NCBI GenBank assembly: GCA_034440635.1
Contig: JAOTON010000953.1
Coordinates: 310,001-374,000 of the forward strand
Reading direction: 5' to 3'
Origin: Lepas anatifera
Lineage: Eukaryota > Arthropoda > Thecostraca > Lepadidae
DNA: 64,000 nucleotides
The translations under genes were made by a program, and so were the position numbers. The first letter of the stretch is position 1, and each line of letters opens with the position of its first letter. Below the pieces are notes generated by a model. That model was not told the DNA's origin and ran no database searches. It saw only the letters and a list, made by a program, of their open reading frames with translations. Shown here piece after piece: positions 9,401-18,599 of this stretch.

Positions 9401-10597
9401 AATGGCCGTGGGAAATGGGGCATGGCCATTGAGGTGGGAGGTGGCAACATTAGCATTTAAGTGGGAGATGGGGCGTTGGCACAATGTCACAGCTCAACGG
9501 GAGCGAGCCAAACGGAGCAGACGATGGCAGCTCAGGATCCAGAATTCAGCACCAGAAATGAACAAACAGTGGTAGCTCAGGAGCCGGAATTCCGCACCAG
9601 AAATGAACAAACAGTGGTCGCTCAGAGCCGGAATTCAGCACCAGAAATGAACAAACAGTGGTAGCTCAGGAGCCGGAATTCAGCACCAGAAATGAACAAA
9701 CAGTGGTAGCTCAGGAGCCGGAATTCCGCACCAGAAATGAACAAACAGTGGTCGCTCAGGAGCCGGAATTCAGCACCAGAAATGAACAAACAGTGGTAGC
9801 TCAGGAGCCGGGATTCAGTACCAGGACGTGAGTGCCTTCTATATGCTCACACAATCTGGGAATTATGAAAACAGTCGGAAATGAGGCCCAGTTGCACTTA
9901 TATGACAACCAACTACATACCTTTCACCCCACAATCGCCTTACTCAGTGCGGCATCATCGGCATTGTACAAACCTTGCGGTAGGCGTCGCACACAAGAAT
10001 CATCTCCTGCATAAGTTTTCCGTCGGGCAGCGTTTTGGGCACGATCTCCCAGAAGATGAGTAGCAGCTTCTTGATGGTGTGGTCTTGCAGGGGAAGCACG
10101 AACCGGATCACCGTCATCAGGATACCCGGGATCTTCTCCCCTGACAGGATCGCGTGGATGCATTTCTTCAGAGTGTCTGTTTTGACCCGGATGCTTCCCT
10201 TCTCTGTTGAAAGGTGAGCACATTGGGACCATGAGTATGCTTCCACGGGAGGAATGGCTGATAGCCCTCCAGTCGCGGCTCTTAATCTATTGCAGGGGTG
10301 GAAAATAACGTTTGAGCACACCAGGAACCCATACTTTTCGCCCAGTACAATTAGATAGATATTCCAACCCATTTCCATCAACAGCGTCACACACTGATTA
10401 ATTAATGATAAAAAGAATGACACTGGCTTGTAATGGATTAAAAATCTCCTTAGAATGTGCCAAATAGGACAATATTGTGGGAACCGTCACGATTCTTAGC
10501 GCCACTGACCGAGGTCATTTTTCAGCTGTTGTTCACTGAGCTGTTCTGTATCCGTTGGCGATGTTATCAGCGTGTAGCAGGGCTGCTCTGTTGCCAT
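242..10597 (-). CDS. COPB1: Coatomer subunit beta (beta-COP), 14 exons, 3' end off window
   Basis: Beta-COP is a subunit of the COPI coat that drives retrograde Golgi-to-ER and intra-Golgi vesicle traffic, acting in the cytosol and on Golgi membranes. Spliced exons (minus strand): 10510-10597, 9974-10203, 8670-8839, 8186-8393, 7520-7657, 5835-6002, 5474-5601, 4711-4926, 3076-3160, 2351-2511, 1876-2218, 1201-1407, 709-934, 242-427. Together they encode about 851 residues in the order of animal beta-COP (about 950 aa): the N-terminal adaptin-type solenoid (about 20-540, with blocks such as [11 protein letters not shown] and [14 protein letters not shown]), a linker, then the appendage (from about 650, with [19 protein letters not shown] and [13 protein letters not shown]). 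Codon phases fit at every junction. The last ~100 residues are not in bases 1-241. Oddities are two GC-AG introns, a 1-base insertion in exon 13 and splice-junction minisatellites in several introns. Identity is close to certain. Confidence 0.96.
709..934 (-). CDS. COPB1: COPB1 exon 13 (one extra base; GC donor)
   Basis: Appendage start: [10 protein letters not shown] then, one base later, [20 protein letters not shown] to NIKANVK. The exon is 226 nt, where 225 nt (75 codons) would read through. The surplus base falls in the gggg run at 904-907. The frame ends AAG and the intron begins gcgagt, a second GC donor. Acceptor gcgcag. Confidence 0.92.
1201..1407 (-). CDS. COPB1: COPB1 exon 12
   Basis: 69 codons, phase 0: [10 protein letters not shown] to DFSTSKLSK. 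It has an alanine-rich linker followed by the IGFLQLSSR...FELSLSQA block. Acceptor ttgggcag, donor gtatcc. Confidence 0.94.
1408..1875 (-). other. COPB1 intron 11
   Basis: Unique AT-balanced intron sequence between exons 11 and 12. I see no repeat array or other feature in it. Confidence 0.7.
1876..2218 (-). CDS. COPB1: COPB1 exon 11
   Basis: One base plus 114 codons: [20 protein letters not shown] to KEALQAMLK. It covers the end of the solenoid and the start of the linker. Acceptor gcccacag, donor gtgacc. Confidence 0.95.
2351..2511 (-). CDS. COPB1: COPB1 exon 10
   Basis: 53 codons plus [17 protein letters not shown] to [17 protein letters not shown]. Acceptor gtcctcag, donor gtcagt. The acceptor is tandemly repeated upstream in the intron. 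Confidence 0.94.
2512..2822 (-). repeat. 30-bp minisatellite made of the exon 10 acceptor
   Basis: About ten 30-bp units directly upstream of the COPB1 exon 10 acceptor. On the minus strand each unit carries gtcctcag followed by GTGTGTCAG, against gtcctcag/GTGCGTCAG at the true junction. Each unit is thus a near copy of the 3' splice site plus the first exon bases. The array also keeps several frames open, which produces spurious ORFs. Confidence 0.9.
3076..3160 (-). CDS. COPB1: COPB1 exon 9
   Basis: 28 codons plus one base: [20 protein letters not shown] to QSVMTQ. Acceptor gccggcag, donor gtacga after CAG. Confidence 0.94.
3413..4160 (-). repeat. 26-bp minisatellite made of the exon 8 donor junction
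   Basis: About 28 units of 26 bp within COPB1 intron 8. On the minus strand a unit reads GAGAATTACCCGCTCATAGG followed by GTCAGT. The true exon end reads GAGAGCTACCCTCTCATCGG followed by the same GTCAGT. The unit is exactly 20 nt of exon plus the 6-nt donor, with variants (CACCGT, CATCGT). It lies about 550 bp downstream of the real donor. Confidence 0.9.
4165..4680. repeat. Dispersed repeat, copy 1
   Basis: AT-rich segment similar to 40745-41115. Both share 'gagttatagcctc', a 'caattttcac/cacaattttacac' stretch, 'gtggattt' and 'agaataaaaac' in the same order, so this is probably an old interspersed repeat of unknown type. Confidence 0.5.
4711..4926 (-). CDS. COPB1: COPB1 exon 8
   Basis: Residues ~377-449: [19 protein letters not shown] to [12 protein letters not shown]. 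Acceptor cgtgcag; ends ATCGG before the donor gtcagt. The last 20 nt plus this donor are the template of the 26-bp array at 3413-4160. Confidence 0.95.
5474..5601 (-). CDS. COPB1: COPB1 exon 7
   Basis: Residues ~335-377: [20 protein letters not shown] to [10 protein letters not shown] plus AA of a split lysine codon. Acceptor ccgccag, donor gtgggt. Confidence 0.95.
5835..6002 (-). CDS. COPB1: COPB1 exon 6
   Basis: Exactly 56 codons, phase 0: [20 protein letters not shown] to [11 protein letters not shown]. Acceptor ctcggcag, donor gtcagg. Confidence 0.95.
6003..6949. other. COPB1 intron 5, left part
   Basis: Unique intron sequence with a short g-run near 6430. No gene, RNA or repeat recognised. 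Confidence 0.6.
6950..7519 (-). repeat. Minisatellite made of the exon 5 donor junction
   Basis: About twelve units (roughly 40-58 bp) run contiguously out of the 3' end of COPB1 exon 5. On the minus strand each holds a copy of the exon tail (ACCCCCACCGCCGTCAGG) followed by gtgagagctc, then tactaccctc, with or without an extra 'aacatggct' block. Each unit therefore offers a perfect gtgaga donor after an exon-like AGG. Confidence 0.92.
7520..7657 (-). CDS. COPB1: COPB1 exon 5
   Basis: Exactly 46 codons, phase 0 on both sides: [20 protein letters not shown] to [10 protein letters not shown]. Acceptor cctgcag, donor gtgaga. Both edges of this exon are tandemly amplified in the flanking introns. 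Confidence 0.96.
7658..7802 (-). repeat. Three tandem copies of the exon 5 acceptor
   Basis: Upstream of the true exon 5 acceptor (tgcctgcag/GTGTGTCACGCC) stand three ~45-55-bp copies on the minus strand: tattgtgcag/GTGTGCTTTACC, ttgtttag/GTGTGCCATATC and tattgtgcag/GTGCGCCACACC. Each has a usable ag and an exon-like start. Confidence 0.85.
8186..8393 (-). CDS. COPB1: COPB1 exon 4 (followed by a GC donor)
   Basis: Residues ~163-232: [48 protein letters not shown]. The coding frame ends at AAG and the intron starts gcacgt. The nearest GT would shift the frame, so this is a GC-AG intron. Confidence 0.95.
8670..8839 (-). CDS. COPB1: COPB1 exon 3
   Basis: Residues ~107-163: [20 protein letters not shown] through [16 protein letters not shown]. 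Acceptor ctccacag; ends in AG before gtaccc, and the split arginine codon is completed by exon 4. Confidence 0.95.
8885..9475. repeat. 26-bp minisatellite in COPB1 intron 2
   Basis: About 22 degenerate units of ~26 bp around gcgtcagcatggctgtgaga, drifting toward gcatcagaatggaagtggga at the right end. The minus strand contains tctctcacag motifs that resemble an acceptor. Similarity to the true exon 3 acceptor is weak, so descent from it is uncertain. Confidence 0.85.
9527..9825. repeat. 45-bp minisatellite in COPB1 intron 2
   Basis: About six and a half highly similar 45-bp units (gtggtagctcaggagccgga, attcagcaccagaaatgaac, aaaca) next to the 26-bp array. High unit identity suggests recent expansion. 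Confidence 0.9.
9974..10203 (-). CDS. COPB1: COPB1 exon 2
   Basis: Residues ~30-106. Acceptor tcaacag, donor gtttgt after CGCAAG. It contains [17 protein letters not shown] (here VIRF) and [11 protein letters not shown], hallmarks of the beta-COP solenoid start. Confidence 0.95.
10510..10597 (-). CDS. COPB1: COPB1 exon 1 (start codon)
   Basis: A short first coding exon of 29 codons plus one base. The ATG at 10597-10595 follows CC, and the translation begins [19 protein letters not shown], matching the CYTLIN...P.DSE...L.NDLE start of animal beta-COP. It ends CTCG before the donor gtcagt. The single G completes a GAG codon with exon 2, giving ...KNDLEKG. Confidence 0.92.
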
Positions 10598-11060
10598 GGT
10601 TTTATCCAACGACCAAGAGCTTCAGTATCTGTCAAAGAAAACCACACACACAATATATCAAATGACCACACCCATCGTTGCATCAGAAAATGTCTTACTC
10701 AATCTTTTCCACTTCCTTCGGTACAGTTCCCAAAACTTCACACAGAAATTATCTCCGCTGAAAACGAAATATGGTGAATAACACACATACACAAACAACA
10801 AGTGTGCGTGGGCGTTATCCCCGATCGCCAGTTGATCTCTCCTCCAATACAAGCGTGTCGGAGGACTGGAGAATTTACGCTGAGACGGGGCAGCTAGAGT
10901 CGGACGGACGCCCGCGGTGATTCCAGCGTCCGTAGCAAGCCCAACGTCCGTAACACAGTGTCCCAAAATTGGCTTTGAGTTGGTGAAGGTGTCGAGCGGA
11001 AAACTCAGTTTCCAGTCAGTGAGTAAAAAACTCTGGGCTTCCCATTCCACAGGCGCGAGG
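10598..11060. promoter_or_regulatory. COPB1 upstream region / probable 5' UTR and promoter
   Basis: Sequence immediately upstream of the COPB1 start codon. It should hold the 5' UTR and promoter by position. I see no clear TATA box or other signal. Confidence 0.35.
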
Positions 11061-11099
11061 TTTTACAAATTCACTTGTAGATGAGAAATGATGAGAGCA

Positions 11100-12150
11100 A
11101 GGTGCTCTATGCAAAGATATGAGGGTCGAAAATACGGACAAGTGACGAGAGCAGACATTAGTGGGTGATCAGATAGGGCTGAGCAGGAAAAAAGAAGGGA
11201 AAACAGGCCGCAGATAGGGAAGAATAGACAAGGGAAGAGGCCAGGGTCTTGAGTGACAATCAAATAGAACCTGGTAATGAGGACGAGAAGAGCGGACAAC
11301 ACACTTGCAGTCAGTCCGATGTAGCTTAGCGTGGCAGAGAATGGGAGAGCCAGGTGCTGGTGGGCAGACAGATTGGGCCAGGAAAGACAAGAGGAGAGCC
11401 ACTGGTGGGCGGTCAGATAGTGCCGAACGAGGCAGCAAAGAAGAAGGGAGGACAATGTGCTAGTGAACAGATAGATGGAGCTGGACGTGGCAGAACAGGA
11501 GGGTTAACAGGGGGCTGGTTAACCATCGCAAATACTGGGTAGGGCAGAGTACATTAGGGAGAAGGGCACAGGTAGGAAGAGAATCAGGAAGGGTGGAGGA
11601 GAAGGGAAGGCTGGGCAGAGGTATATGGTAGACAGGGCCTGAAAAACAAACAGAAGAGTAGCAGTGGGCTGCCAGGCGTGGCCAGGGAATAGGACAAGAG
11701 AGGAGGGCTGATCATTGACAGGCAGCCAAATAGAGCCAGGCGGAGTGGCAAGAAGGGAAGAGGGGATACTGATACTCAGTCAAATCAGGTAAGACAGGGC
11801 ACAAAAGAACAGCCAAGGGGCGCTGGCAGACACAGTGTGGATGGGAAAATAGACCGGAGAGGAGGATAGGACAATACTGGGTAATAAATTAGAGTCAGGC
11901 AAGGCATATAAAAGAGAAGGCAGGGTGCTGGTGGGCAATACAATTGAGCCTGACAGGGCAAAGACAAAAGGGAGGACAGGGCAGCGGTGAACAGGCAGCT
12001 GGAGTCAGACTGGGCAGCAGAGAAGGGAGGGTGGGGCGTGGGTGAACAGGCCAAAACATCTGAACAGAGCTTAAGATAATACAGACATGGTGCTGGTGGG
12101 CAATAAAATGGAGCCAGGCAGGATGGACGGGAAGGAACAATAGGGTAGTG
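11100..12150. repeat. Degenerate purine-rich tandem array
   Basis: Loosely repeated ~70-90-bp units, purine-rich on the plus strand, recurring around gtgctggtgggcaata, ggagccaggca and agggaggaca. A related scrap sits near 13320-13660. Too diverged to set an exact period by eye. Confidence 0.6.
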
Positions 12151-12151
12151 A

Positions 12152-13272
12152 ATTTGTCTCATTGGGGCAGCCCTGGGGCAGACCTACCAGTTTGGGGCAG
12201 CTTTTGACCCAGGTTGGGGCAGAGGAGCTCTTGGGGCAGGAGCTGGTACTTGGGGGAGCTGTCAGCCAGGGTCACCGCAGTGAGAACAAGAAAAAAAAAT
12301 AAATAAAAGAAAGAAGAATGATCAGTTAACTTAGAGCTGGAGAGCTTATTTGTCTCAAAAGCATAATATTTATCATCAAGCAAAATATGGTTTCAAAGAT
12401 GCCAGATAAAGGAAAATTTTGATCAACATACAGTTTCTAGAAGTGAAAAAGAAAATCAGTCAATGACTGTCAATCAAAAGCTTAAATTGCAATTATTTTC
12501 TAAATCTAAATTTCAAATATAACTTAAGTTGCATAAGACAACCTTACAACTTGAAAGAAAACATCCCTGCATATAGCTTTTTTGCATTTCCTCCTACTAT
12601 GTTTTGATCACTAAATCAAGGCTGCAAAATCATGCCAGTCCATTTAAAGGCCTTGTGCCAGTTGCCCCCCCTCCAAAGAGGCTGGTGGTGTCCATGGGCT
12701 GGTGTCCATGGTGTGACATCACATAGGGGTGAAGGGATTTTTCTTCTCTTGGATCTTTAAAAAAAAATTCCTCCACATTTTATAATGCTTTCGTTCAAAT
12801 GCAAGAGAAGGTACACAAGGAATCAAAATATATGTCAAATTTAGAAGGAAGGCATTCTCTTCATAAGGTGAGTGAATAAGATAAGGTGAGTTTGAATAAA
12901 AGTGTCTTTCTGGAATCATTGATGGTATTGATTGATACTGCTTGAAGGCAGGGGCAAAAGAAGTCACCAAGACAACCAGGAATATTTTAAACATGTCTCA
13001 AAATAAAGGTGCAAACTTAAATCGTGCAACTTATGCATGCAAGAAATATCTTGAATGTGAGTTTGTATTGATTTAGTACATGGAGCATTGTGTGTATGTG
13101 GCCATTGAGGATCGGATGCACAGCTTTATTTATTGGTATGTAGCTAAAAATGGAGCAAAAACACTCATATCAATATAAATAGTACCCCCAGTCCAAAATT
13201 CTGCCCCAACAACCCAATTTCTACCCGATTTGAGGCAGGGCTTGGGCTGCCCCAAACTCCTTAGTGAGACAC
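12152..13272. mobile_element. Possible ~1.1-kb non-autonomous element
   Basis: Starts with gtctcattggggcagccc and ends with a related inverted sequence (gggctgccccaaactcc ... agtgagac). Inside are short ttggggcag repeats at the left and AT-rich unique sequence. No target duplication was found, so this is tentative. Confidence 0.3.
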
Positions 13273-13699
13273 CTGCCACTTTTTGCAAACAGTGGAGGAC
13301 CAGGCTCTGGCAGGCATTAAATGGAGTCGATAAATGTAAAAATTAAGAGCAGAAAGCAAGACAATGCTGGGCAGGCAAAATACATTTTACTGGGCAAAAA
13401 AAAAAAGGCAGGAAACATTGGTGGGCAGAAGATACCAATACAGGCAGATTGGACAAATCCCAGGAAAAAGTGCCATAGAGTAGTCAGAAATGGACAACTA
13501 CACAGATTAGGGTGGCTTGAAGAACGTGGAAAAACATTTTTTGAAACTGAAAAATGAAGTGAAATTCACGCAGTAGAGCATAAAGTTTAGATTGCAGTAT
13601 CCACAATCACGGGCAATGTCCACCAGGGGGCACAGGATGGGGGACTGGTGGGCAAAAAGCAGACCAGTAAATCGACTACAAAATATGCCCTGCACACAT

Positions 13700-15370
13700 A
13701 CCTAGTTCTCTAAAAATCAGCAATATGCTCCTACTCTCCCTTTTTGTGCTGCTTCCCAAAACCGACGCTAATCGCCAATAAATATAATGCGGTGACGAGG
13801 CACCGGTCTGTGATCCAAGAAAACCAGTAGCTCAAAGTCCTTTCTGTGATTCGTGAAACAAGGACATATTTTCTCTTTAAATAGATAAACGATCGTAATT
13901 TATTATGCTAGTAGTAATATCTGCTTTTTAAAAACAAAAGAAATCAGAAGCAAATAAAGTAGGTGAAGAGGGTGCAGTTAAGACAAAAAGGAATTGGCAA
14001 ATGGTACAAGACAGGGTACTTTAACTACGGGTACAACCAAGTTTCCTTCTAAATATAGTCCTCCCATGATGACGTCAGCGCCCTTTCCTACTAAGTTCTA
14101 GGAGATTCTACTAAGTTTTTGGAAGGATCAGCTGGAACATACCAAGTTTGGGCGTATTTGGCAGTAATCTAGTATAAATCGAAATCAACTTGTTTCACCC
14201 ATTTGACAGTAACCTTGATCTCAACGGCGAGCAGCGTATTTTACGTAAATCTAATGCAAAAATCATAACACTTCAAAGAATTTGTTGAAAGGGCATGCAT
14301 TTATTTGATCAACTCAGGCCTACTTAATGGCCGAGAGAAATATGTTTACCTTTGCTCAAGAGATCACCGTGTTTATTGTCTTCTGCTGCAGGTGCCACCA
14401 ACAGCCAATCAAAGGTCAGAAATCAACAGCCAATCAAAATCGAGATTAGTCTTACTGCAAACAGCTGTTAGTGCTGAACCTGTCCTTATTTTGACACGCT
14501 CTGGAAAATTTGTAAAAATAATATTCCTCACTGGAGTTTTTGCAAAACGTCTGATGGTTTCACAAATAAAAATCTTTTAGCTTTCTGTTCAACCATATAA
14601 GTTTTGTTGATACAGTTCTAAAATAGGTTATTTAGAGCTTCAAAAAAGTGCAATTTCTTCAATGCCCTGCATAGTAACTCTTGTGCCCTCCAGCCATGAT
14701 GACGTAATGCTGCCAAACAACTTGAACGGGGTCTGGTACAAGACATGTACATTGCATGTAATTTTTATAAATATTATCCACGGCTCCTATATTTAATTAT
14801 AATAATTATTAGGAAAATCATGTTTCTTCTTTTTGGAATCCTGAACAAACTAAATTCTCTCTATTATCATTACTAAATCAAAAGCTTCTATTTGGTTGAA
14901 AATATTTTGCGCTAACACATGGATGTGTACAGGTATCATGGATGTTTTGTTGTTTTGGGTGACTTGATTGTTGTTGGATAAGTATTCAAGTATTGGATTA
15001 GTAATATGTTTCATGTGTGGGATTGTGGTATATACTCTTCCTGTTATATTGGCTTTGAATTTGTCCTTGCATTTGTGCATATATGGGCCTATATATTCTT
15101 TTGCTTTGCTTTTATTGTTTATCTTTCTTACCTTTATTGGATTTATAATTATGCAGGATACTTCTTATATTTTTCGCATCATTTGGATTGTTTTCTTTCG
15201 TTTACTGAGGGAATTTCTGTGGCATTTCCCAGGACATGAACTTGCTTAGCCATTAGTCAACAATATAGCGGCTTTCCTCCAACAAGGAAAAGTGCACAAC
15301 TTGTCATCTTGGTCCAGGCAACAGCAGGCAAACATATACACTAAATGGCACAATCATCTCCTCTGTCTAA
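13700..15370. other. AT-rich intergenic sequence
   Basis: Between the degenerate arrays and the retroelement scrap. No recognisable gene; short open frames on both strands (for example 14850-15080) match no family I know. Confidence 0.5.
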
Positions 15371-15379
15371 TCTGAGCGT

Positions 15380-15735
15380 GACCCGGGCATCATAATCTGA
15401 GATGCAGAACTCAAGTTCAGGGCCCAAGCTGCTAAGTTGATCACCAAGGCTAACTAAATCCTGGGTGTGAACCGCAAGGCATTCAGGAGCCTAGATGAGT
15501 ACTCAGCTCCACTGTTGTACAAAGGCCTTGTCAGGCCTATACTAGAGTTTGGCAATCCAATTTGGGGACTATTTAACAAGACTGACCAACAGTCCGAGTT
15601 CAGCAGTGAGCCATTAAACTGGTCTGTTCCATCAGTCACCCACCATACGAGGACAGAATTTGGGCGCTCAGCCTGCCCTCTCTCCTCTATCGACAAAGAA
15701 GAGTGAACATAATTTGGGTTTCCAGCCTCATGTGG
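15380..15735 (+). pseudogene. Non-LTR retrotransposon reverse transcriptase fragment
   Basis: Plus-strand translation reads LYKGLVRPILEFGNPIWG with upstream NRKAFRSLDEYS and, after frame breaks, VPSVTH and VNIIW. This is the C-terminal part of jockey/CR1-like ORF2 (typically L..TLVRPHLEYG..VW and LVP.L). It is frameshifted, short and clearly dead. Confidence 0.75.
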
Positions 15736-16353
15736 ATAGTATTATTTATCCCTCCCTGCACCGGTGCTGGCCACGCTAGTCTCCAACTGCCAATGTTGTG
15801 CAACAAAAATATTGTTGGTTTCTTCTTCGGTAACCTGAGGTCAGGATCAAATTACATAAGCCTGATGGTACTAAATGACTGGTTTTCTTAATTTCTTTAA
15901 GCCACCTGACTAAGTTTGCATGCATTGTCATCTTTATCCTGTCTGAGTTTAGATTCCTTTTGATTTCAACGCAACGTCTGCTGCTCCCCTGCCTTGTAAC
16001 AGCAATTTTGTGAGTATCACTGCTATACGTTCCTCTGTTTGATTGCTGAAAGTAAAAATATACCAAAATTAAGCTAGTCGGAGGTAAAACAATGCAGCTG
16101 CTGGTTTTACTCAATCAGATATCACCTTGACGGTTTTGGACTCGGTACTTGTTTCGAAATACAATTTCCTAGATCTTTTTCTCGGGAGGATGAGACGAGT
16201 TGATTGTTTTCGTATTTTGACCATGGAAACTAAGTCATTAAAATTTTTTGGCTGGTGTTGGTTGTTTTTCCATCGGTGTGTGCCATCGCGTGCGACCAAC
16301 TGCCGGCCGTTTAACTGATTACTATCTGTGATGGTTGCATTATGAAAAATGGC

Positions 16354-16466
16354 CTATGAATGAATGTGTTATGAATGAATGAATGTATTATGAATGAATG
16401 AACGAACGAATGAATGTGCTTATTATGAATGAATGAATGATGACTTATGAATGCATGAATGCATAG
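16354..16466. repeat. (GAAT)n microsatellite
   Basis: Interrupted gaat/gaac tetranucleotide repeat of about 110 bp. Confidence 0.9.
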
Positions 16467-16530
16467 TTGGCTTTTGTAATCCCGGTGAAATAATGCTCTA
16501 CCATTATTCATTCCTAGTTATTCAGTTTTA

Positions 16531-16897
16531 AACTATTTTTCCATGTATTTCCAATGGAAGACCATGGCTCTTATCCTGACTTCAGGTCATCGATATAGAA
16601 ATACTGGAATATATATTGTAGAATCCTGTAGACCCATCATGTGATAAGAGTTTTAATTGGATATTTTCTCCCTGTTCTGACTCATGCTATCTTAAACTTT
16701 GATGTGAGGTCACTTAACCTGCAGTGATGACCTGGCCTGAGGTGACCCAACCTTAAGATTTTGGCTTAAGTTGTAGGAATGATCAGAGAAATGGTATGCC
16801 GAGTACGGCAGCGCTACGCTCCGCTATTTTAATATATCTCCTAAAAACACGAGGGATGGGGAGGCGGGTGCCCGCCCCCCCGTCAATACGCGTCTAA
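16531..16897 (+). mobile_element. Truncated TTAA MITE, family M2
   Basis: Matches the right-hand half of the full M2 copy at 60958-61792: ccatgtatttccaatgg, the TGACCT-rich middle, cggcagcgctacgctccgc, the gggtgcccgccc palindrome and the cccgtcaatacgcgt end. The terminal TTAA has decayed to ctaa. The left half is missing. Confidence 0.8.
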
Positions 16898-17427
16898 AGT
16901 TTGGTGAGCTCCAGAATGTGGCATATGACAGGAGGACCTTCAGAGTCAGGTTCTTTCCTCTAGATCCTAAGAAGGTGCCTTCGCGATTCCAGTTTCAGTG
17001 ATTTATTGATCGTTTCCTGAAGACTGCCTCTGCCTGCCCCAAAGTCAATACTGGGAAGCTCCCACTTTGGAGGAAAATATCCAGGAGGTGGGCGACTTCT
17101 TTCACATGAACCCCAAGGCCCACACCACGGCTTCAGGGCAAGAAAAATCTTCCAGATTGAACCAAAACTCATCCCCAGCTCTTGCACTGCGTCCCTGATG
17201 TGGTCCATGGGATTCCTGTCAAAGAAGTCGCTCACCTCCTGGATGTTTCCCTCCAAAGTGGGAGACTTCCCAACGTTGACTTTGGAACAGGCAAATACAG
17301 TCTTGAGGAAATGATCAATAACTCACTGAAACTTGAATCACCAAGCAACCTTCTTAGGAGTTTGAGAAAAGAACTTGACTCTGAAGGCCCTCCTGCCAGA
17401 TGTAACATTCTTGAACTCACCAAACTT
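16897..17427. repeat. ~220-bp inverted repeat with ~95-bp spacer
   Basis: Left arm 16897-17116 starts aagtttggtgag; right arm 17211-17427 ends ctcaccaaactt. Similarity continues inward (cccactttggagg against cctccaaagtggg; gaggtgggcgacttcttt against aaagaagtcgctcacctc). The minus strand over the spacer and right arm reads DFFDRNPMDHIRDAVQELGM, which looks like a helix-turn-helix of a DNA transposase. Confidence 0.7.
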
Positions 17428-17825
17428 AAGGATGATGAAGTTGGGCTGCTCCACAGCGAAGGCAGATTTCTGCCTGAAGGCAAACTTACTGTGGCCTGGA
17501 GCCATCCTGCAGTGGCTCACAGGTCTCTGAAACAGTGTAAAGTGTTCGAAAGCTCAATTTTCCCAATGTATTGCAACAGAAAATCACCTGGGAAGATGAA
17601 TTTTCACAAATTATCCTTCCTAAATAAGGATATTAAAAACACACAGTTTTAAGTGATCACCTGATCATTGAGTGAACCCGGCGTGTATAACTCAGGATAA
17701 CTTGGTTTGTTTCAGATGCTCTTTCGGTGAGCAACCCTCAGGTAAAGTGAACTCCTATCCTAATGAAAATTGTTCCACTATTTTAAGCTGTATTTTCCTT
17801 CCATGCTGGTTAACTAGCGACCGCA
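17428..17825. other. TACO1 upstream region
   Basis: Remainder of the spacer before TACO1. A plus-strand open frame (17182-17652) runs across the inverted repeat, but I cannot assign it. The TACO1 promoter should be here; no motif stands out. Confidence 0.35.
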
Positions 17826-18599
17826 ATGGTGGTTGGGCGCTTGGGCCGACTACTGCCAGTTGTGCAGACTTTTTCTATAGCCCGCCGGTTCGCTGGCCAC
17901 AGCAAGTGGGCCAACATCCGTCACATCAAGGCTGAGAAGGACACAGAACGGGCAGCCAAGTTCTCCCGCATCACCAAGCTGATGCGGGCGGCAGTGGCGG
18001 AGAATGGCGCAGATCCCAGCTCCAACCCGAAGCTGGAGAACCTGATGGAGCAGGCGCGGAGTGTCAACATGCCCAGAAGCACAATGGAAGCGGTACTGAA
18101 GAAAGCCAGTACAGACCGCAGCCAGGCGAAGCCGGTCACGGTGGAGCTGGTGGGTCCCGGTGGTACCTACCTGCTGGTGGAGCTCCTCACCGATAACTTA
18201 CGACGCTCCACCAACCAGATGACGGCGTTCCTCCGCAAGTGCGGAGCGCGTCTGGGCCAGGCCAAGCACGCTTTTAACGCTGTGGGCGTGGTGGTTACAG
18301 CAGAGGGTGACTTGGACTCGGCGACCGAGCATGCGATCGAGGCGGGCGCAGAGGACGTGGAACTGCTGGACTCAACAGATGACCCTGGGCTGGTTTTTAG
18401 CACCACTCCTTTAGAAGTGTTTAAAGTTAAAAAGTTGCTGCAGGAGCGGGGGTATGATATTAAGCATGCGGCGACCATGCACGTGCCTGTGAACTCGGTC
18501 GAGCTGCAGGGGACGGATGCCGACCTGCATCAGACTTTGTTGACAAAGCTGCAAGAACTGGATGATGTAGTGAAGGTGACATCTAACGCATCATCGTAG
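17826..18599 (+). CDS. TACO1: Mitochondrial translational activator TACO1 (YebC/PmpR family), intronless
   Basis: A single open frame of 257 codons. An in-frame TAA lies five codons upstream, so this ATG is the first possible start. Residues 1-23 are basic and hydrophobic with few acids (RLGRLLPVVQTFSIARRFAG), as expected of a mitochondrial targeting peptide. The YebC core then starts with GHSKWANIRHIKAEKDTERA and includes MPRSTMEAVLKKAS, ELVGPGGTYLLVELLTDN, the glycine-containing CGARLGQ loop, AIEAGAEDVELLD and a VPVNSVEL C-terminal block. In mammals TACO1 supports translation of mitochondrial COX1 mRNA; YebC proteins more broadly act on ribosomes at difficult stretches. Length fits the family. 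It lies between COPB1 (divergent) and the ETS gene (convergent). Lack of introns could mean an old retrocopy, but the frame is intact and the sequence well conserved, so I read it as functional. Confidence 0.93.
   Translation: MVVGRLGRLLPVVQTFSIARRFAGHSKWANIRHIKAEKDTERAAKFSRITKLMRAAVAENGADPSSNPKLENLMEQARSVNMPRSTMEAVLKKASTDRSQAKPVTVELVGPGGTYLLVELLTDNLRRSTNQMTAFLRKCGARLGQAKHAFNAVGVVVTAEGDLDSATEHAIEAGAEDVELLDSTDDPGLVFSTTPLEVFKVKKLLQERGYDIKHAATMHVPVNSVELQGTDADLHQTLLTKLQELDDVVKVTSNASS

Noticed and set aside
242..10597. COPB1 as a pseudogene because of the exon 13 frameshift
   Set aside because: All other exons and splice sites are intact and conserved; a single base in a homopolymer is better explained by sequence error.
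17182..17652. 156-codon plus-strand open frame as a gene
   Set aside because: It overlaps an inverted-repeat arm and shows no recognisable family; more likely transposon debris.
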